From: Lepraria neglecta
Taxonomy: Eukaryota > Ascomycota > Lecanoromycetes > Lecanorales > Stereocaulaceae
Assembly (NCBI GenBank): GCA_033220425.1
Contig: CM065648.1
Location: forward strand, 1,798,001-1,862,000
Reading direction: 5' to 3'
DNA length: 64,000 nt
Every line of letters begins with the position of its first letter. The first letter of the stretch is position 1. Under the pieces are notes generated by a model that saw only the letters and a program-made list of their open reading frames with translations, was not told the origin of the DNA and searched no databases. Of the stretch, positions 45,428 through 57,238 are shown piece after piece. The translations under genes were made by a program, and so were the position numbers.

Positions 45428-46750
45428 ATGGCGATTCGATACCGTGCAGCGCAGAACCTGGACCCAAACGCAGCTCCATTAACGGATATACATTCGTCAG
45501 AGCCTACTCTACTGCCTGACATACTAGCACCCGGGAACGGAGAGAGTGCCATTACCATCATACATTCATCAGGTGGTGAAATTCTGACAGAAATTGCCCC
45601 GTTGGTGGCCTCACTTCCTACTCCAACCTCTACTACTCCTACTATCACCCCGAGCTCGACACCGAGCCAGACCTCCGCTCCAGCAACATCCACACCGGCC
45701 CCATCTCATGGACTGACTCCCGGGAAATTAACGGCGGCCATAGTCGTCCCGATTGCCTTCCTTGCTATCGTAATCCCAATAATCGTGTTCTCTTGCCTCA
45801 GCCGTCGACGGAGGACAGAAGAACGAGAATACGCTCTCCAACGGGAAAGTCAACGCAGTTCGCGCGAGCGTGAATACATGGCCGAGAAGCAACAGAGATA
45901 CTCAGCACCTGCTCGACCGCAAAGGCCAGAGGGGAAACGCAAATCAATCAAGCGCGACACTCTACTACCCACCACTCGTGATACGCTACTACCTACTACT
46001 CGACAACCAACTCGCCACTCCCTTGGACTATTCAACTTCGAGCTCTCACCTCAATCATCCCCATCACGCAGCTCAACACATGGACTGTCGACCCCCAACT
46101 TCCGATTTAGCATAGCACAAGCGCTGGAAATGCGCCGATCAGAAGTCGCAGTCGTCCAGTCTGTCAACCGGCCATCAGCAGAATCGGGGGAATCAGCACA
46201 ACCTCGAAATGGTGACCAAGAATTTCAACAGCCTATGATAAGAGGCAACCGTTATTCAAGTGCTAGCTTCTACGACCCACCACCACCTTACGCCTCACCA
46301 CGTCCATCTAATGCCCAGGCACAGACCTCATTGTTCGCACCACTAGAGCGGATAGGCACGCAACGCGTTGCTGATCGTCGCTCGTATATAGCACGACAGC
46401 TCAACATTGATACTCCCCTTCCTAATCTTCCTAATAACAGCAACCTCAACCCTTCATCTCAGCATAATCGCGCCTCGAGTGAGGTACTGCAGAGTCTCGA
46501 TGCTTATGGCCGCGTTCGAATATGGTCAGATTCGAGTACATCTAGCTCAGGCGTCTCACGCATGTCTGCGCACAACAATGGACCTTTCTCCTATGGTCTC
46601 CCTGAACGGCTGTCAGATGTGTCGTATCTGTCATTCGACCCGTCACAGTGGACCACAGAGCATCCACGACAGTCGGATAGGGCGTCAGTAATCTCGGCGG
46701 TTACTGATAGTGACGAGAGCTCGACGATGCATCCTCATCAGATAATCTAG
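45428..46750 (+). CDS. single-pass membrane protein with Ser/Thr-rich ectodomain and PY motif, about 440 aa
   Basis: First ATG at 45428; the frame is open further upstream to 45323, so the true N-terminus (perhaps a signal peptide on another exon) may be missing. Residues about 62-95 are Ser/Thr/Pro-rich (likely O-glycosylated), residues 101-124 are one membrane helix (LTAAIVVPIAFLAIVIPIIV) and SRRRR follows as a stop-transfer signal. The cytosolic part has an imperfect repeat (DTLLPTTR twice) and a PPPPYA motif that could bind WW domains of Rsp5-type ligases. This is the layout of fungal wall-stress-sensor-like or Mid2-like proteins, but no defining domain is seen. Function unknown. Confidence 0.7.
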   Translation: MAIRYRAAQNLDPNAAPLTDIHSSEPTLLPDILAPGNGESAITIIHSSGGEILTEIAPLVASLPTPTSTTPTITPSSTPSQTSAPATSTPAPSHGLTPGKLTAAIVVPIAFLAIVIPIIVFSCLSRRRRTEEREYALQRESQRSSREREYMAEKQQRYSAPARPQRPEGKRKSIKRDTLLPTTRDTLLPTTRQPTRHSLGLFNFELSPQSSPSRSSTHGLSTPNFRFSIAQALEMRRSEVAVVQSVNRPSAESGESAQPRNGDQEFQQPMIRGNRYSSASFYDPPPPYASPRPSNAQAQTSLFAPLERIGTQRVADRRSYIARQLNIDTPLPNLPNNSNLNPSSQHNRASSEVLQSLDAYGRVRIWSDSSTSSSGVSRMSAHNNGPFSYGLPERLSDVSYLSFDPSQWTTEHPRQSDRASVISAVTDSDESSTMHPHQII

Positions 46751-47129
46751 TATTTTGGGTTAGCGTTTTGAACGGCATTGGCAGCATTGGGTTGGCGTTT
46801 AAGATATCCCTTAATGCGGTATCAGTTTACATCACGTTGTCACTATCATGTATGATAATGTATACAAAGCAATGTGTTGTTGTGCAGAACAATGCCTCCA
46901 ATATGAATCCGAATCTCATGTCTCGGCCGATCGCCAAGAGACCTAACGCTAGCAGATTACCGATTCGTCACCTTACAGCAGCATCCAAGTTCCATGCAAC
47001 GTAGTACCCTCGCCACGATCTACTAAAGACTGAAATCAGATCTACTTTCCTATACTCTTCAACAGCGACTCTTTCCTCTATCCCTACCCTTTCCTAACAC
47101 CCCCACGACTTCATCACCCCACCTCAACC
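46751..47129. other. intergenic, AIM3-like gene promoter
   Basis: Short gap; C/T-rich before the start codon at 47130, as in many fungal promoters. Confidence 0.4.
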
Positions 47130-48648
47130 ATGGACAAAGCCAAAAACCTAGCGAAGGGTGGCTGGCATCCTCCAGGCAAGAACGGCGGCAAAGAGTCCTG
47201 GAGAGGAGATAATAAAGGTAGCCTCGCTCCTTCCCTGACACCCTTGATACCCTCCTCAATAACAACTGCTAATCAAGAACGACAGGAATCAACCAAGTGG
47301 TACGACCCATCTCCATCCCCATCATTCATTATCGCATCCCCATATCCTTAAACAATGTTCTTCCTCATCCCCATTCCCCTTCCCCGCAGAAAACCCCCCC
47401 ACTCAGAGTTACACTTATATTCACACCACCTCCCAGGCAGGCTGGCTCGGAAAAGGCAAAGACACCCACACCACAACAGCTAAAGAACACACATCGCGCC
47501 CTCTCGCCTCCCTCAAAGACCCAGACGCGTTCGGTCCGCCGCCTAAGAATGTGAACTACCATAGCGGAGCTGCTGTTCCGAATGCTATTACGCCTGATAG
47601 GAGAGGGCTGGCTGCGCCTGTGACGGTGGAGGAATTGCCGGGGCAGACACAAGAGCAGGAAGCGCAGAAACCGAAACCGCCGCCTGTGCCGTATAGGGCT
47701 AATACGACGGGGTTAAATACGAATAATCTGCCGAAGCCACCGGTACGGAGAGTAGGAGATGAGAGTCCGCAGCAGACATCGAGTCTTTCTACGAAATCAA
47801 AACCCTCGCTTCCTCCACGACTGCCACCGAGACAGAATTCAAATCCTGGAGCCAATACGCCGGATCCACCACCCACATATACAGCAGCTACGCAACAACC
47901 TCCCCCTCAGAACCCAGACATAAATCAAGGCGCGCTTGGTAGACTAGGCAAAGCAGGCGTTTCAGTGCCTGGTCTGGGCATAGGATCAGGGTCAGGATCT
48001 CAAAACCCCACCGAATCCTCTCAACACCCCAACCCCTGGAGCGACCAACTCACCACCACTTCCCCCACAACCACCACCCAATCCCAAGCCCCTTCCCTCT
48101 CAAACCTCGGCTCCCGCTTCTCAAAACTCTCCACCGCCTCCCCACCACCCACTTCAACCTCCCCCGCACCACCAAGCCAAGGAACCTCTCTCCAACAAAA
48201 ACGAGATGCCCTCAGCACAGCAAGCATGTTCCGCAACGACCCCTCCTCCGTCTCACTCTCAGATGCCCGTGGTGCAGCTTCTACAGCCAACAATTTCAGA
48301 GAAAGACATGGTGAACAGGTCGCTGCCGGTGGGAAGTGGGCGGGGGCCATGAACAAGAAGTACGATGTTGCGGGGAAGGTTGGTGGGTTTACTGGTGGTG
48401 CCGGTGGTGCCGGTGGTGCCGGTGGAGGACAGACGCAAGGGCAAGGGCAGACGAGTCCTGTGCGGGACCCAGCTCCTTCACCTTGGGCGAACGAGCCGAG
48501 TCAGGGCGGAGCTGGAGGGATGATGAATAGTGCTGCAAATGCGGCGGCAGCGTTTTCTAAGAGGACGCCGCCGCCTCCTCCGGCTGCGAGGAGGCCGGGC
48601 GTGGCGAGTCCGCCGCCTGTGCCTTTGGGGAGTAAACCCAGGTCATGA
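47130..48648 (+). CDS. AIM3: AIM3-like cortical actin-associated protein, about 437 aa
   Basis: Three exons: 47130-47217, a 14-nt microexon 47286-47299, and 47437-48648. The join restores GGWHPPGKNGG...SWRGDNK-GINQV-AGWLGKGKD and keeps the frame. Conserved: the N-terminal GGWHP motif, SRPLASLKDPDAFGPPPKN, NYHSGAAVPNAITP and PVPYRANTTGL. The rest is Pro/Ser/Gln-rich and probably disordered, with many PxxP-like runs suiting SH3-domain partners, and a Gly-Gly-Ala run. The last part (RDALSTASMFRNDPSSVSLS, ARGAASTANNFRERHG, KWAGAMNKKYDVAGKVGGF) is conserved-looking and helical. In yeast the family (Aim3) binds Rvs167 and works at cortical actin patches. The assignment rests on motif recall, not alignment. 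Confidence 0.75.
48396..48428 (+). repeat. short tandem GGTGCCGGT repeat encoding Gly/Ala run
   Basis: A 9-bp unit GGTGCCGGT occurs about three times in tandem within the AIM3-like gene, giving a Gly-Gly-Ala run. Confidence 0.7.
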
Positions 48649-49311
48649 TAGAGTGATGTGGATGATGAATATGAACATGGTGCGCATGATCAGATGCCCC
48701 AGTCCCAAGACCACACTTTTTTGGGTGAGATCGAGGCGATGTGCTCATGCTTTTATGACGAGTCAAGTCCGGAAAACTCCTTTTGCAATTCCCTTTGCAG
48801 CTTCCCTCGAGTCTAGAACTTGCCATTCTACGCTCCAGGAACGACTTTCTCGCCAGAACCTCTGCTTAAGAATTCACATTTAAGCTGCATACAAACGTCC
48901 CGTTGAACTCGCATGGTACCTTTCAACGCTCATATAATACAAACTTCGACCCCAATGACAGTTCCTTACCACAATCATTGCTGTAATATCAATATTGCAG
49001 AAAATCTAAAATGGCAGGACAATGGTCTGATTCCCTTCGAAACATCACAATCTGAATTTGAAAGACTTTGCACGTGGACCAAAATCATGTGCTCACGATT
49101 CGCGAGAGAGACTGCAGGAGCCAACTCGCATGTTTGATATGTACATCTGCACCTCGGGTCTCGTCTACTGAAACCGATTTTCCTCTGCCAGCATGCCGTC
49201 CATTTCAAACAAGCCACTTTCCAAGCATGCACCCCGGAAATCCCATCCCATGTACACCTTAAGCACTCCTCCAACCCCTTCAATCATATTCTCCACGCAC
49301 TCCCGCAGAAA
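48649..49311. other. intergenic, nothing recognised
   Basis: Convergent 3' ends of the AIM3-like gene (+) and GH125 gene (-); no gene seen. Confidence 0.4.
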
Positions 49312-50912
49312 TTACTGAAAACTCATCCCTAATATCTCTGGTTTGCGTGTCGATAGGTCAAGTATCATTTGCCCGAAGAGACCGTTTACCCATGCGAACC
49401 TGATCATAGCCATTCTCAGCATTGACTGCAAAAGATCACACTCCAAAAAGGGGGTTAGGGAGAAGGGGGGAATTACCAAGGCCGTGTATAATCACCTTGA
49501 TCAAACGTATTAATACTCTCATGCAGCAGTCCCAACCCATCCGTACTACCAACCAATTCCTTGAGCGTAGAATAGATCTCATCATCATCGTCAGAGGTCA
49601 GTATACGAACTATACTAGCCATCGGCCACGCGTAGCCTAGTCCATCATGCGGACCGCCTATTGCATTGATAACACTCCCCCGCATGAAATACGGATTATC
49701 CCCACTAAGGAGGACCTTTCGAGTGGCTTGGTAGACAGAGTCATTTTGAGAGAGGTAGCCGAAGAAAGGAGCGCTGACGAGGGAAGGGATGTTGGCGTCG
49801 TCCATTATATTCCGGGAGCCGTAACCGTCGATTTCGTAGGCGTAGATGTTGCCGTAAACAGGATCGCTGACGATGCCATGCTCTGTAATTGCGGCTGTGA
49901 GTGAGGCAGAGAGAGTGGTCATCTGCGTTGCTAGGTTGAAATTGCCGAGCGCGAAGAGGATGGTGGAGGTGGTATTTAGGTAGTGTGCGAACATCATGTT
50001 TGCTGGTATGAACAGTTCGTAAATACACGCATCATCGGACGGCCGGAAGGCAGATCGAAGTAGGCCTGTATTGTTCTGGACGGGGTTGCCGGTGCCTTTG
50101 TTATCTAGTGTTTGTGATCCATCGGTTGTGTCCGTTGTGAATGTATAGGGAAGCTGGTTCACAGCCCCATTCGCTGCGTATGTGGGTATCATCATTGATG
50201 TCGCTGTGTTTAGCACTGCTTGCACGGCATCCACCCATTGGAAGCGATTGAAAAACGACAAGTCGTTCGTAGCGGTGTAATAGTTTGTTGAGACCTCGAG
50301 AAACGCAGCCAGGGAATCGAGCTCGTATTTGCATTCAAAGACGATGTCAGGGTTGTAAGATGGAGTGACCGCATCGGAAGCACCGTTTGAATTAGGTTGC
50401 AGGCCTGATTCGATAGGAGGCTGGAAAGAGTTGCAGTACGGGGACGTCAGGAGGTAGCGCGATTGCAGATTAATGACGCCACGATAGAGCGATGAGAGCT
50501 CGTGTACCGTGTCGTTCAGAAGGGGCAAATAGGATTGGAGCTGGTTGGCAGAGTCGCGGAGCCACATTGCATCGATGTCGCCTGTGATGATGAAAGCGAG
50601 TTCCTCGGCGCTGTTGTTGGCTGCATGGCCTGTCCATTTTACCGTTGTGTCTAAGGTGTTTGGGAAGGCGTTTTCGAAGAGGCGAGAGAGGTCGGGGTCG
50701 GTGATGATGGATTTTAGTCGGGTGATGGTGGCTTCGACGTAGGAGGAGTTGAAGGTTCGGCAGCTGGGTGAGGGACGCTGGTAGGATAGGTTGTGGGTGC
50801 CGCTTGAGAAAGGGGGGTGAGGATTGGCGGAGTAGGAGGTGTAGTCTGGGCATTGGGCTGCTGTGAGAGCAGCGAGGCATAGGACAATTATGGAGAACAT
50901 AGTGAACGCCAT
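49312..50912 (-). CDS. secreted exo-alpha-1,6-mannosidase, glycoside hydrolase family 125, about 507 aa
   Basis: Two exons, 49477-50912 and 49312-49399; intron 49400-49476 (GTAATT...TCAG). Without the second exon the protein ends too early; splicing adds the conserved end [13 protein letters not shown]. The N-terminus [20 protein letters not shown] is a signal peptide. Motifs: [19 protein letters not shown] (substrate-binding acidic residues and Trp), [49 protein letters not shown] and [13 protein letters not shown]125 enzymes cut alpha-1,6-linked mannose from N-glycans and wall mannan. Numerous N-glycosylation sites fit secretion. No relation to its neighbours is evident. Confidence 0.9.
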
Positions 50913-51960
50913 CTTGGGATCTTTCGAAAGCTCGAAACAAGTCTTTTATTGAAGCGGTTGGGAAAGACATCAAAATTGTAAACGCGCTACGAAAAGGAGA
51001 TGTGACATTATTCCAGGCAACATGGCCCCATGACGGCACTTCGCAGAAGATTCGCCTCAATGGGGAGAAGCCTCATGACACTGGCAGCGTGCCGGATGAT
51101 GTGAAGGCACCAAGTAGAGCCTCACATCTTGCAGCATCGACAGAGCGAATTTCTCCGTACGACTATTATTCCTTTGAGCCGCTTCTTCGCCACCCAGGCA
51201 CCATCATTCCTTCTCCGCATCTCAGGATTTCTTTTTGACACGGTTTAGCATGATACAAGAGAATAGAGGGTCAAAAAGACAAGAATTCACATAGCAGACA
51301 TGGAAGGAGGACATGACATTGGCCACAAGACCAACAACGACGGGTAACAGGCACATGTGCAACCAACATTCAAGAAACCAATGGCACGAGAAATTATGTT
51401 TAGTTCTAAGACAGCGCAGACGAAATGAGAAACACAATGCTCAAAATACTGGTCGCGAACAAAGTGCAATTGGAATGTAGTGCCCTAAATTGAAGACTTA
51501 GCGCGCTGCAGTGGACCTGGCCACAGCGCAAGGCTCGATATTAATCTTTGTCACCATCTCCCATCGATGATTTTTTCAGCAACTACTCTCTTGCGATGAA
51601 GCAATTTCGAGTGCTTTCTGAGTGGTATTATTTGAAGATCGGCGGAGATGTTGACATATCATGGCGCAGTGCAGACCCTTTCGCGGGAGGCTCAGCCCCA
51701 GCCATCGGCCACATCATCGATTGATGACGCCAAGACCGAATACGATTGCACCTAAAGAATGAGCAGCTCAATAATAATGCTATATAGAGGCTCCAACCGC
51801 TTCAAACCCCTCATTACACTCTCTCATAGTCCGATTCCATAGCAGTCGATCTCTACGCTACGTCCAGCGATATCCCAGCGATACCAAATTGGTTGCTACA
51901 CTTCTCACACCTCTTCATACACCACTCCCCATAACTCACCCACCACCTCTTACACGCAAC
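50913..51960. other. intergenic, bidirectional promoter region
   Basis: About 1 kb between divergent genes. No other gene recognised. Confidence 0.4.
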
Positions 51961-52542
51961 ATGGCATCCATACTCATCGGAGTGGGCGTCCTATCCTACG
52001 ACCAAATCAAAAAACAAAAACAAAAGCGCGCCGCGATGAAAGCCCACAACACCGCCCGCTTCTCAGAACTAGAGCGCGAGAATGCCCGCCGCATAGACGC
52101 TCTCCAGAATAATACATGTTTCTGCCAGCAAAGCGATTGGCAGGGAGGCGGATGCGAGAGACATGGGTATGTGCCTGCTGCAGGCACACCAGGTGGGCCA
52201 CCAGGGCCCGAGGATGCGGGGCCGCCTGCTTATGGGGAGGGCGAGGCTTTTGCGCCGCAGAGAAGGGAGAGCCACCCCAGGGGAGAAAGTGGGGAGTATG
52301 TGGATGCGAGCATGGTTGATGGGGCTAATGGGGATGGACTTGCGCAGGTGCATGGCCGGCGGGATGGTAGGGGGGAAGAGGAGAGGGCTTTGTTGAATGA
52401 TAAACCGAGAGCGCCAGCGCCGATGCAGGAAAATGAGGTGGCGAGGATTAACGAGAAGAGGAGGAAGACGGGGGCGAGTGGGGGTTTGAAGGGGTGGAGG
52501 CTTAGGAGGAAGGGTGGGAAGGAGGAGGGGGTTGTGAGGTAG
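51961..52542 (+). CDS. small conserved fungal protein, about 193 aa
   Basis: ATG at 51961 preferred over the in-frame one at 51889, because the conserved-looking protein begins MASILIGVGVLSYDQIKK. It has a short hydrophobic start, a basic helix (KKQKQKRAAMKAHNTARF), then NTCFCQQSDWQGGGCERHGY with four Cys, and a disordered Gly/Glu/Arg-rich tail. I recognise the Cys motif region as typical of small uncharacterised ascomycete proteins, but know no function. No introns. The C-terminal Lys/Arg-rich stretch could bind membranes or nucleic acid; this is speculation. Confidence 0.65.
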   Translation: MASILIGVGVLSYDQIKKQKQKRAAMKAHNTARFSELERENARRIDALQNNTCFCQQSDWQGGGCERHGYVPAAGTPGGPPGPEDAGPPAYGEGEAFAPQRRESHPRGESGEYVDASMVDGANGDGLAQVHGRRDGRGEEERALLNDKPRAPAPMQENEVARINEKRRKTGASGGLKGWRLRRKGGKEEGVVR

Positions 52543-52922
52543 GATACGGATATAGGATGTGGGTGTAGGATATGGGTGTAAGATATGGGCTTTGGGATTC
52601 GGAAAAATGTATGAATGGGAATATGAAATGACTTGGATGATGGCGGTTGGATGACGGCGTTCAGTATGGTCAAGTTTGATACCAATGGGTTTCATGTCAC
52701 AAAGATTGTATACATGGTGGAAGGAAAAGTGAAGCAATGTCATGAAATCCTTCTATTTCCAAGCATCTCGCACGCTGAGCTACCTGCTTTTACGGGAATA
52801 TGTTTCTGCGAACTGACGAAACGCGCATCGCTGTTGAAACGCCTTGCTTAGCCATCCTTGACCTGACTCCAGATAATGCACATGTTTCCTAGACTCCCTT
52901 GGCGCCTAACAGATTCGTTTTC
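52543..52922. other. intergenic, GGATATGGGTGTA-like repeats
   Basis: Convergent 3' ends. Around 52545-52595 a degenerate 12-15-bp unit (GGATATGGGTGT / GGATGTGGGTGT type) is repeated a few times; otherwise nothing. Confidence 0.4.
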
Positions 52923-54973
52923 CTATTCCTGTTTGGGCTGCATATCCTCTTCTGCCTTTTTCATCTCTTCGGTCTTGGGCTCGTCCGGAACAACCTCGTA
53001 GCTCTGGGCCATCCCATCCGTCTCCGGCTTATCGTCCTCCTCGTTGACATCAACGTCTGCCTTATCTTCTTCCTCCTTTGGCTCTGAGTGCTTTACCGGG
53101 CTCCTGGATCGGCTCTTGCTATCCGACTTGTCGTCGTCTTTTCCCTTAAAGTTCAGCGCCGACTTGGAAGACTTGGCACCCTCGCCGCCCATCTTCCTCA
53201 TCTTCTCCTGCAAAGCTTTCAAGTCATCGTTGACAAATTCCTTGACATCCTTTCCTGCCTTCTGTGCCTTCGCACTCATGTCGTTGGCAGCGTTTTTGGC
53301 TTTCTCAGGGTAGTCGCCAGCTACGTCCTTGGCTCTGTTACCCATATCATTTGCGGCTTTTTGTATCTTAGCACTCGTGTCCTTGGCATTCTTCTGCACT
53401 TTGTCATTCAAGTCGGAGGCACCCTGTTTTGCGTCGCTCTTGGCCTTCTCAATCTTTGCCTTGGTCTCAGGAGGGGGCTCTGTGGTTCCGCCTTGCTTGC
53501 CAGACATAGCCTCTTGAATCTCCCGTTCCATTTCGTTGGTAGCATCCTTAGACGACGCCTTGAAATTCTCTTGCTTGGAAGGCTTTGGCCCATCAGACTT
53601 ATTAACGCGGTTCAGATAGCTGCGGCTGAAGTATCTGATGAAGAGTATGGCAAGTGGAGCGAGGTAGATCAAGTTCAAGAGAATAGCGAAGACTTCTCCC
53701 GAAGTGTCAAGGCAATGGACTCTCTGGGTTCCCATTCTGTATCTGATTTCTTGTTGCGCCTTCTCCACATCCGCAGCGTGAATTGCATCAATACCGAAGG
53801 TCTCGCCTTGATAGTTCCGTACATTCTCGGCCAGGCCCTCCTCTCCAGCGGCCCGTAGAGCAACTTTCTTGAGCCAGTTTCCAATACCTGCTGTTGCTGC
53901 ACTGGTGAAGGCGCTGCTTACGGCGGAGGAGATTGTAGATGCTGTGCTTGGAAGGGCCGTGGAGAGATTGTGCGCGTAGAGATATGGCATCTCGATCGGA
54001 ATATCGTAAGAGACAAAGAGATGGGCAAGTGCGTAAGAGCCACCAAAGATGATTTGAGCAATCTGAAGGCTTGTCAAAGTACGCTTCATGGCTCGTGGAA
54101 CTTGGATCGTAAGTGCAGAGAGGGTGTAGTAGGTGTACTATAGGCAATTAGGAATGAGATCGTGGCTAAAGTGGTGGGAAGATCAGGGCTTACCATCAGA
54201 GTATGGAGACCAGAATTAATGAATGTGAACATCCAGATAGGTGGAGACATGTAACGAATGCCGGCCCACATGCACAACATCGCTCCAGTATGATGGAATG
54301 TCTGCAGGTTTGAGCTCTTCTTGCCTTTGGCAAGGATGATGGCAGTGTCAATGACTTCATAGAATTTCGACAGGTAGAAGAGCCATCCGTAAAATGCGAG
54401 ACCCTCATTCCAAATTCTTCCCACATCTGTTGTGTCCGGGCTGCCTTCAGCAAGCTTCATAGCTCTATCCGTGAATCCCCATCTACTTGAGCTAGCATTG
54501 TAGGTGGCAGCACTCCCCACTCCCCGCGGACCATGCATTTTGCAGAGTGTGTCAGCTGCGCCTGCAAGTCCATACTGTCCGTCGATTCCTGGCCAAGACT
54601 TCCTTATAGCGTTGAGCATGCCAACGAAAGTCCAACCAGAATAGATCGCAAGGAAGATATTATGAGAGACGACGAACGCGTAGAAGGCGAAGGTATTGCT
54701 AAATGACCATGGCTTGTAGTTTCTCCGTTTGTTCACACCGTTGACGTAGACTACTGTGGTCGCGTAGATAATGGCGATTGTGAGAGGAACGGAGATGTGA
54801 AGAGCATTGTTGTAGAGCTCTGGGTTGATGTTGAATGGTCGCGCGAGAGTGAAGTCGGACACTGGCGGGCTCAGCGCCCCGGGGTTTGAAGATGGCGAGT
54901 ATTTGAGGAGAGAGGATGGAGGATAGGTGAAGTGGACTGAAGGCGCCGTTGAGGTGAATGAAGGGAGAACCAT
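52923..54973 (-). CDS. fatty acid elongase (ELO family) with long LEA-like tail, about 664 aa
   Basis: Two exons, 54194-54973 and 52923-54137; intron 54138-54193 (GTAAGC...ATAG). The join gives NSGLHTLM-YTYYTLSALT, the classic ELO transition, so this is one gene. Membrane segments: SVPLTIAIIYATTVVYVNG, FAFYAFVVSHNIFLAIYSG, FYGWLFYLSKFYEVIDTAII, and later helices including FGGSYALAHLFVSY. The active-site box is LQTFHHTG (His227-His228), in which the first His of HXXHH is Gln, as in a subset of fungal members. ELO enzymes do the condensing step of very-long-chain fatty acid synthesis in the ER. After the last helix (about residue 430) come about 230 residues rich in Lys/Ala/Asp (KIQKAANDMGNRAKDVAGDY and the like), resembling LEA or perilipin-like amphipathic repeats. 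This tail makes it twice the usual length. Confidence 0.85.
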
Positions 54974-56127
54974 TGTGGGAGCTTCCCAAAGCTGTTGATC
55001 TGGATAGCTGATAGTGAAATATCAAGGTAGGAAGACGGTGGAAAGTAAAGATGTATAGCAATTTGGGTTGCGTGACACAGACACAAAGGAGCTTTGACAC
55101 GAGCGGAACGCTCACAATTCCTTAGGCAGCTAATGACAGCTCAAAGGTGGTGAAGGTTTGTGTTGATAATTTGTCGCATTTGTGATGGAATTCCTGAAAA
55201 CGCGAGATGAGGCTTGGAAACAAGGTGGCTGGTGCAACATTACACGTCATTGCTTGGCACCGCGAACTCCCAGACTCACATTTTGATCTCTACAAGTCTG
55301 CCTACCACAAAGCGGCAACTAAGTATGATGCATTTACTATGCTATACTGACCTAATACATGGTGCTTGACCCGGAGAACTGCCCTGGGAGACTCTGTGGG
55401 CTCACGTCTGAGATACATGCATTGATCCCTGCAATTTCCCTTGTTGTTTTACTCTCAACGCAACTTTAGCTGCGAGCGAATCTAATACTCTGAGGTGAAC
55501 AGCTAAGCCCGTGTCGTAAACGAGTGAAATGTTCGACATGCCTACAGTCCAAGGAATCCACTCTTTCAATTCGAAAAGCACGATGCAGGGATTTCCTCAG
55601 CTGGGCAGTGCCCCGAGAGGGCAGGTTCGTAAGCCATTGAATGTGTTTTCGTGTTCGAATTGGTCTGATTGCATAATGTGCCTCCACTCTTTGCGGCTCT
55701 GGAAGGCGGTACTAGTGGATATCTGTAGAACATCCTCCAGTATGTGGGAATATTCTCCAATATGTGAGTATGTTGACCTCTTTGCGACTCATGCAGCTAC
55801 TTCGGTGAGCTATGTGTGAGAGCATCTCTTTGTGATTGGGGAGATGGCTTCATTTCCCCGGCCTGCAAAATTTCGTGCGTGTCTTAGATTAGGCACGTCC
55901 ATTCTAGCAATCAAGAACATGCAGCCTTGTCCATTCCCACTTTCTGCTTTGTATAAAACTTTGGAATCCCTCAGCATTTTCATGATGCCTTATACCCATC
56001 TAGACATCCACCGAGGCCAAATATCGCCCACCCTACCCTTTACTCTTGTGATTATTGTCAATTGAAACGCAGCTGCAACCTCCTACACACATCCACTTTG
56101 GGTGTTCTTGGGTACCTTCAGCAAACA
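54974..56127. other. intergenic, 1.1 kb, nothing recognised
   Basis: Between the elongase start and the dead zinc-cluster gene; no gene seen. Confidence 0.35.
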
Positions 56128-57238
56128 AAATGGCAATTAAACCCAAACGCTCAAATTTCGAACCCAAGCGTCGAGCGGAAGTAGCCCACGTCAGGAAGAA
56201 CGGAGCTTGCATGAGATGCCGCTTGGACAGACGTTCTGTACTGGTTGGCTCCCCCAATTACTGGCCAAAGTGCTTATATGTGCCCTTAGTGTTCTGGCAC
56301 ATCGCCATACGTATCCTGTATACGCAGTCAGCTTCTCGGCCATGATCGAGCATCGAAGCACAGATGGATGCAATGTGTCCCGTTTTCGTTCAAGGATGTC
56401 AACATTTTTGATATGGGTGAGCAGGAACACAACGAGATGACCACTGAATTCTCATCTTTTTAGACTCTCCTTGCAGCCAGAAGGCGTACAATCCGATAAT
56501 GGAACGCTCCTCCCACCGTCTTATCACAAATGATGTGCAGCTCGACGCCGGATCCGAGGTCTATTAGGATATTGACGCCATATCTCTAGACTTCGCACAA
56601 TGGATATCCACCCAGCATTTGACACCAGCATCAACGAGCCGAGTGCGCATTTTGTCCTCTTCAACGCTTCCTCTCCTGCTTTCCACGTTAGTTCCCGGCA
56701 ATTTGGGCCAGAATGTCCGACTTTTCGTTGAAACATCCTCAGCACTTAATAATAGCTGCTTCTAAGTTCACTATGCAGGGCATCACCCTACCGATTTGTG
56801 GCGAATAGGGTCCTTCATAGCGAATAAGGTAATAGAGGACTTGGAATAGGCCCTGAGCAATACTGCTCATGCTAAGGTCTCTTTGATGGAGCTCAAGGCG
56901 CTATTTGTATTGTTGTTCGGAACCATCATCGTGGTTGGCCACGCTATTCAGGGGATTCAGTCAAGTAACGCCTATCTCTCGAGTCGATGTATCTTCCCGG
57001 TTCGGGAGCAGCACAACTTGTCAACAGAAACATTTGCAGAAGCGCAGCACCAGCTGCTTCGTATACTCGCTCATCACATGATAAGAATTGCGGACAGGGT
57101 CTGTCTTTTTGATGATGAGGCGTCTAGAGACGATATGATTGAAGACTCATATTTTCAGTGGAATCGAAGGGCGGTTTTTGGGTGGAGGGAGGTTCCGGGA
57201 CAAGTGACTACGGTGTCCGAGCCGTCGGGTTCCCAATG
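56128..57238 (+). pseudogene. dead tandem copy of the zinc-cluster regulator at 61116
   Basis: The first exon ends ACMRCRLDRRS at 56237; after intron 56238-56289 the frame resumes CSGTSPYVSC, giving the same Zn2Cys6 layout and intron position as the intact gene. The next part (DVQLDAGSEVY, then TAG at 56565-56567, then DIDAISLDFAQWIST) matches the intact EVWWDLDALTFDFACWMS, so TGG has become TAG. Another stop breaks the text before ALSNTAHAKVSLMELKALF. ELKALFVLLFGTIIVVG and QLLRILAHHMIRIADR match ELKALFLIVFGTIIAVG and QLLRILAHHMVQIAER. The copy is therefore a paralogue about 5 kb from the intact gene. Coding-like sequence continues in other frames to about 58057 (NCDFCDAFLDVNS), with no clear counterpart. 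Confidence 0.7.

Noticed and set aside
53044-53858. long + strand frames (up to 256 codons) over the elongase tail
   Set aside because: Antisense shadows of the repetitive Lys/Ala-rich tail.
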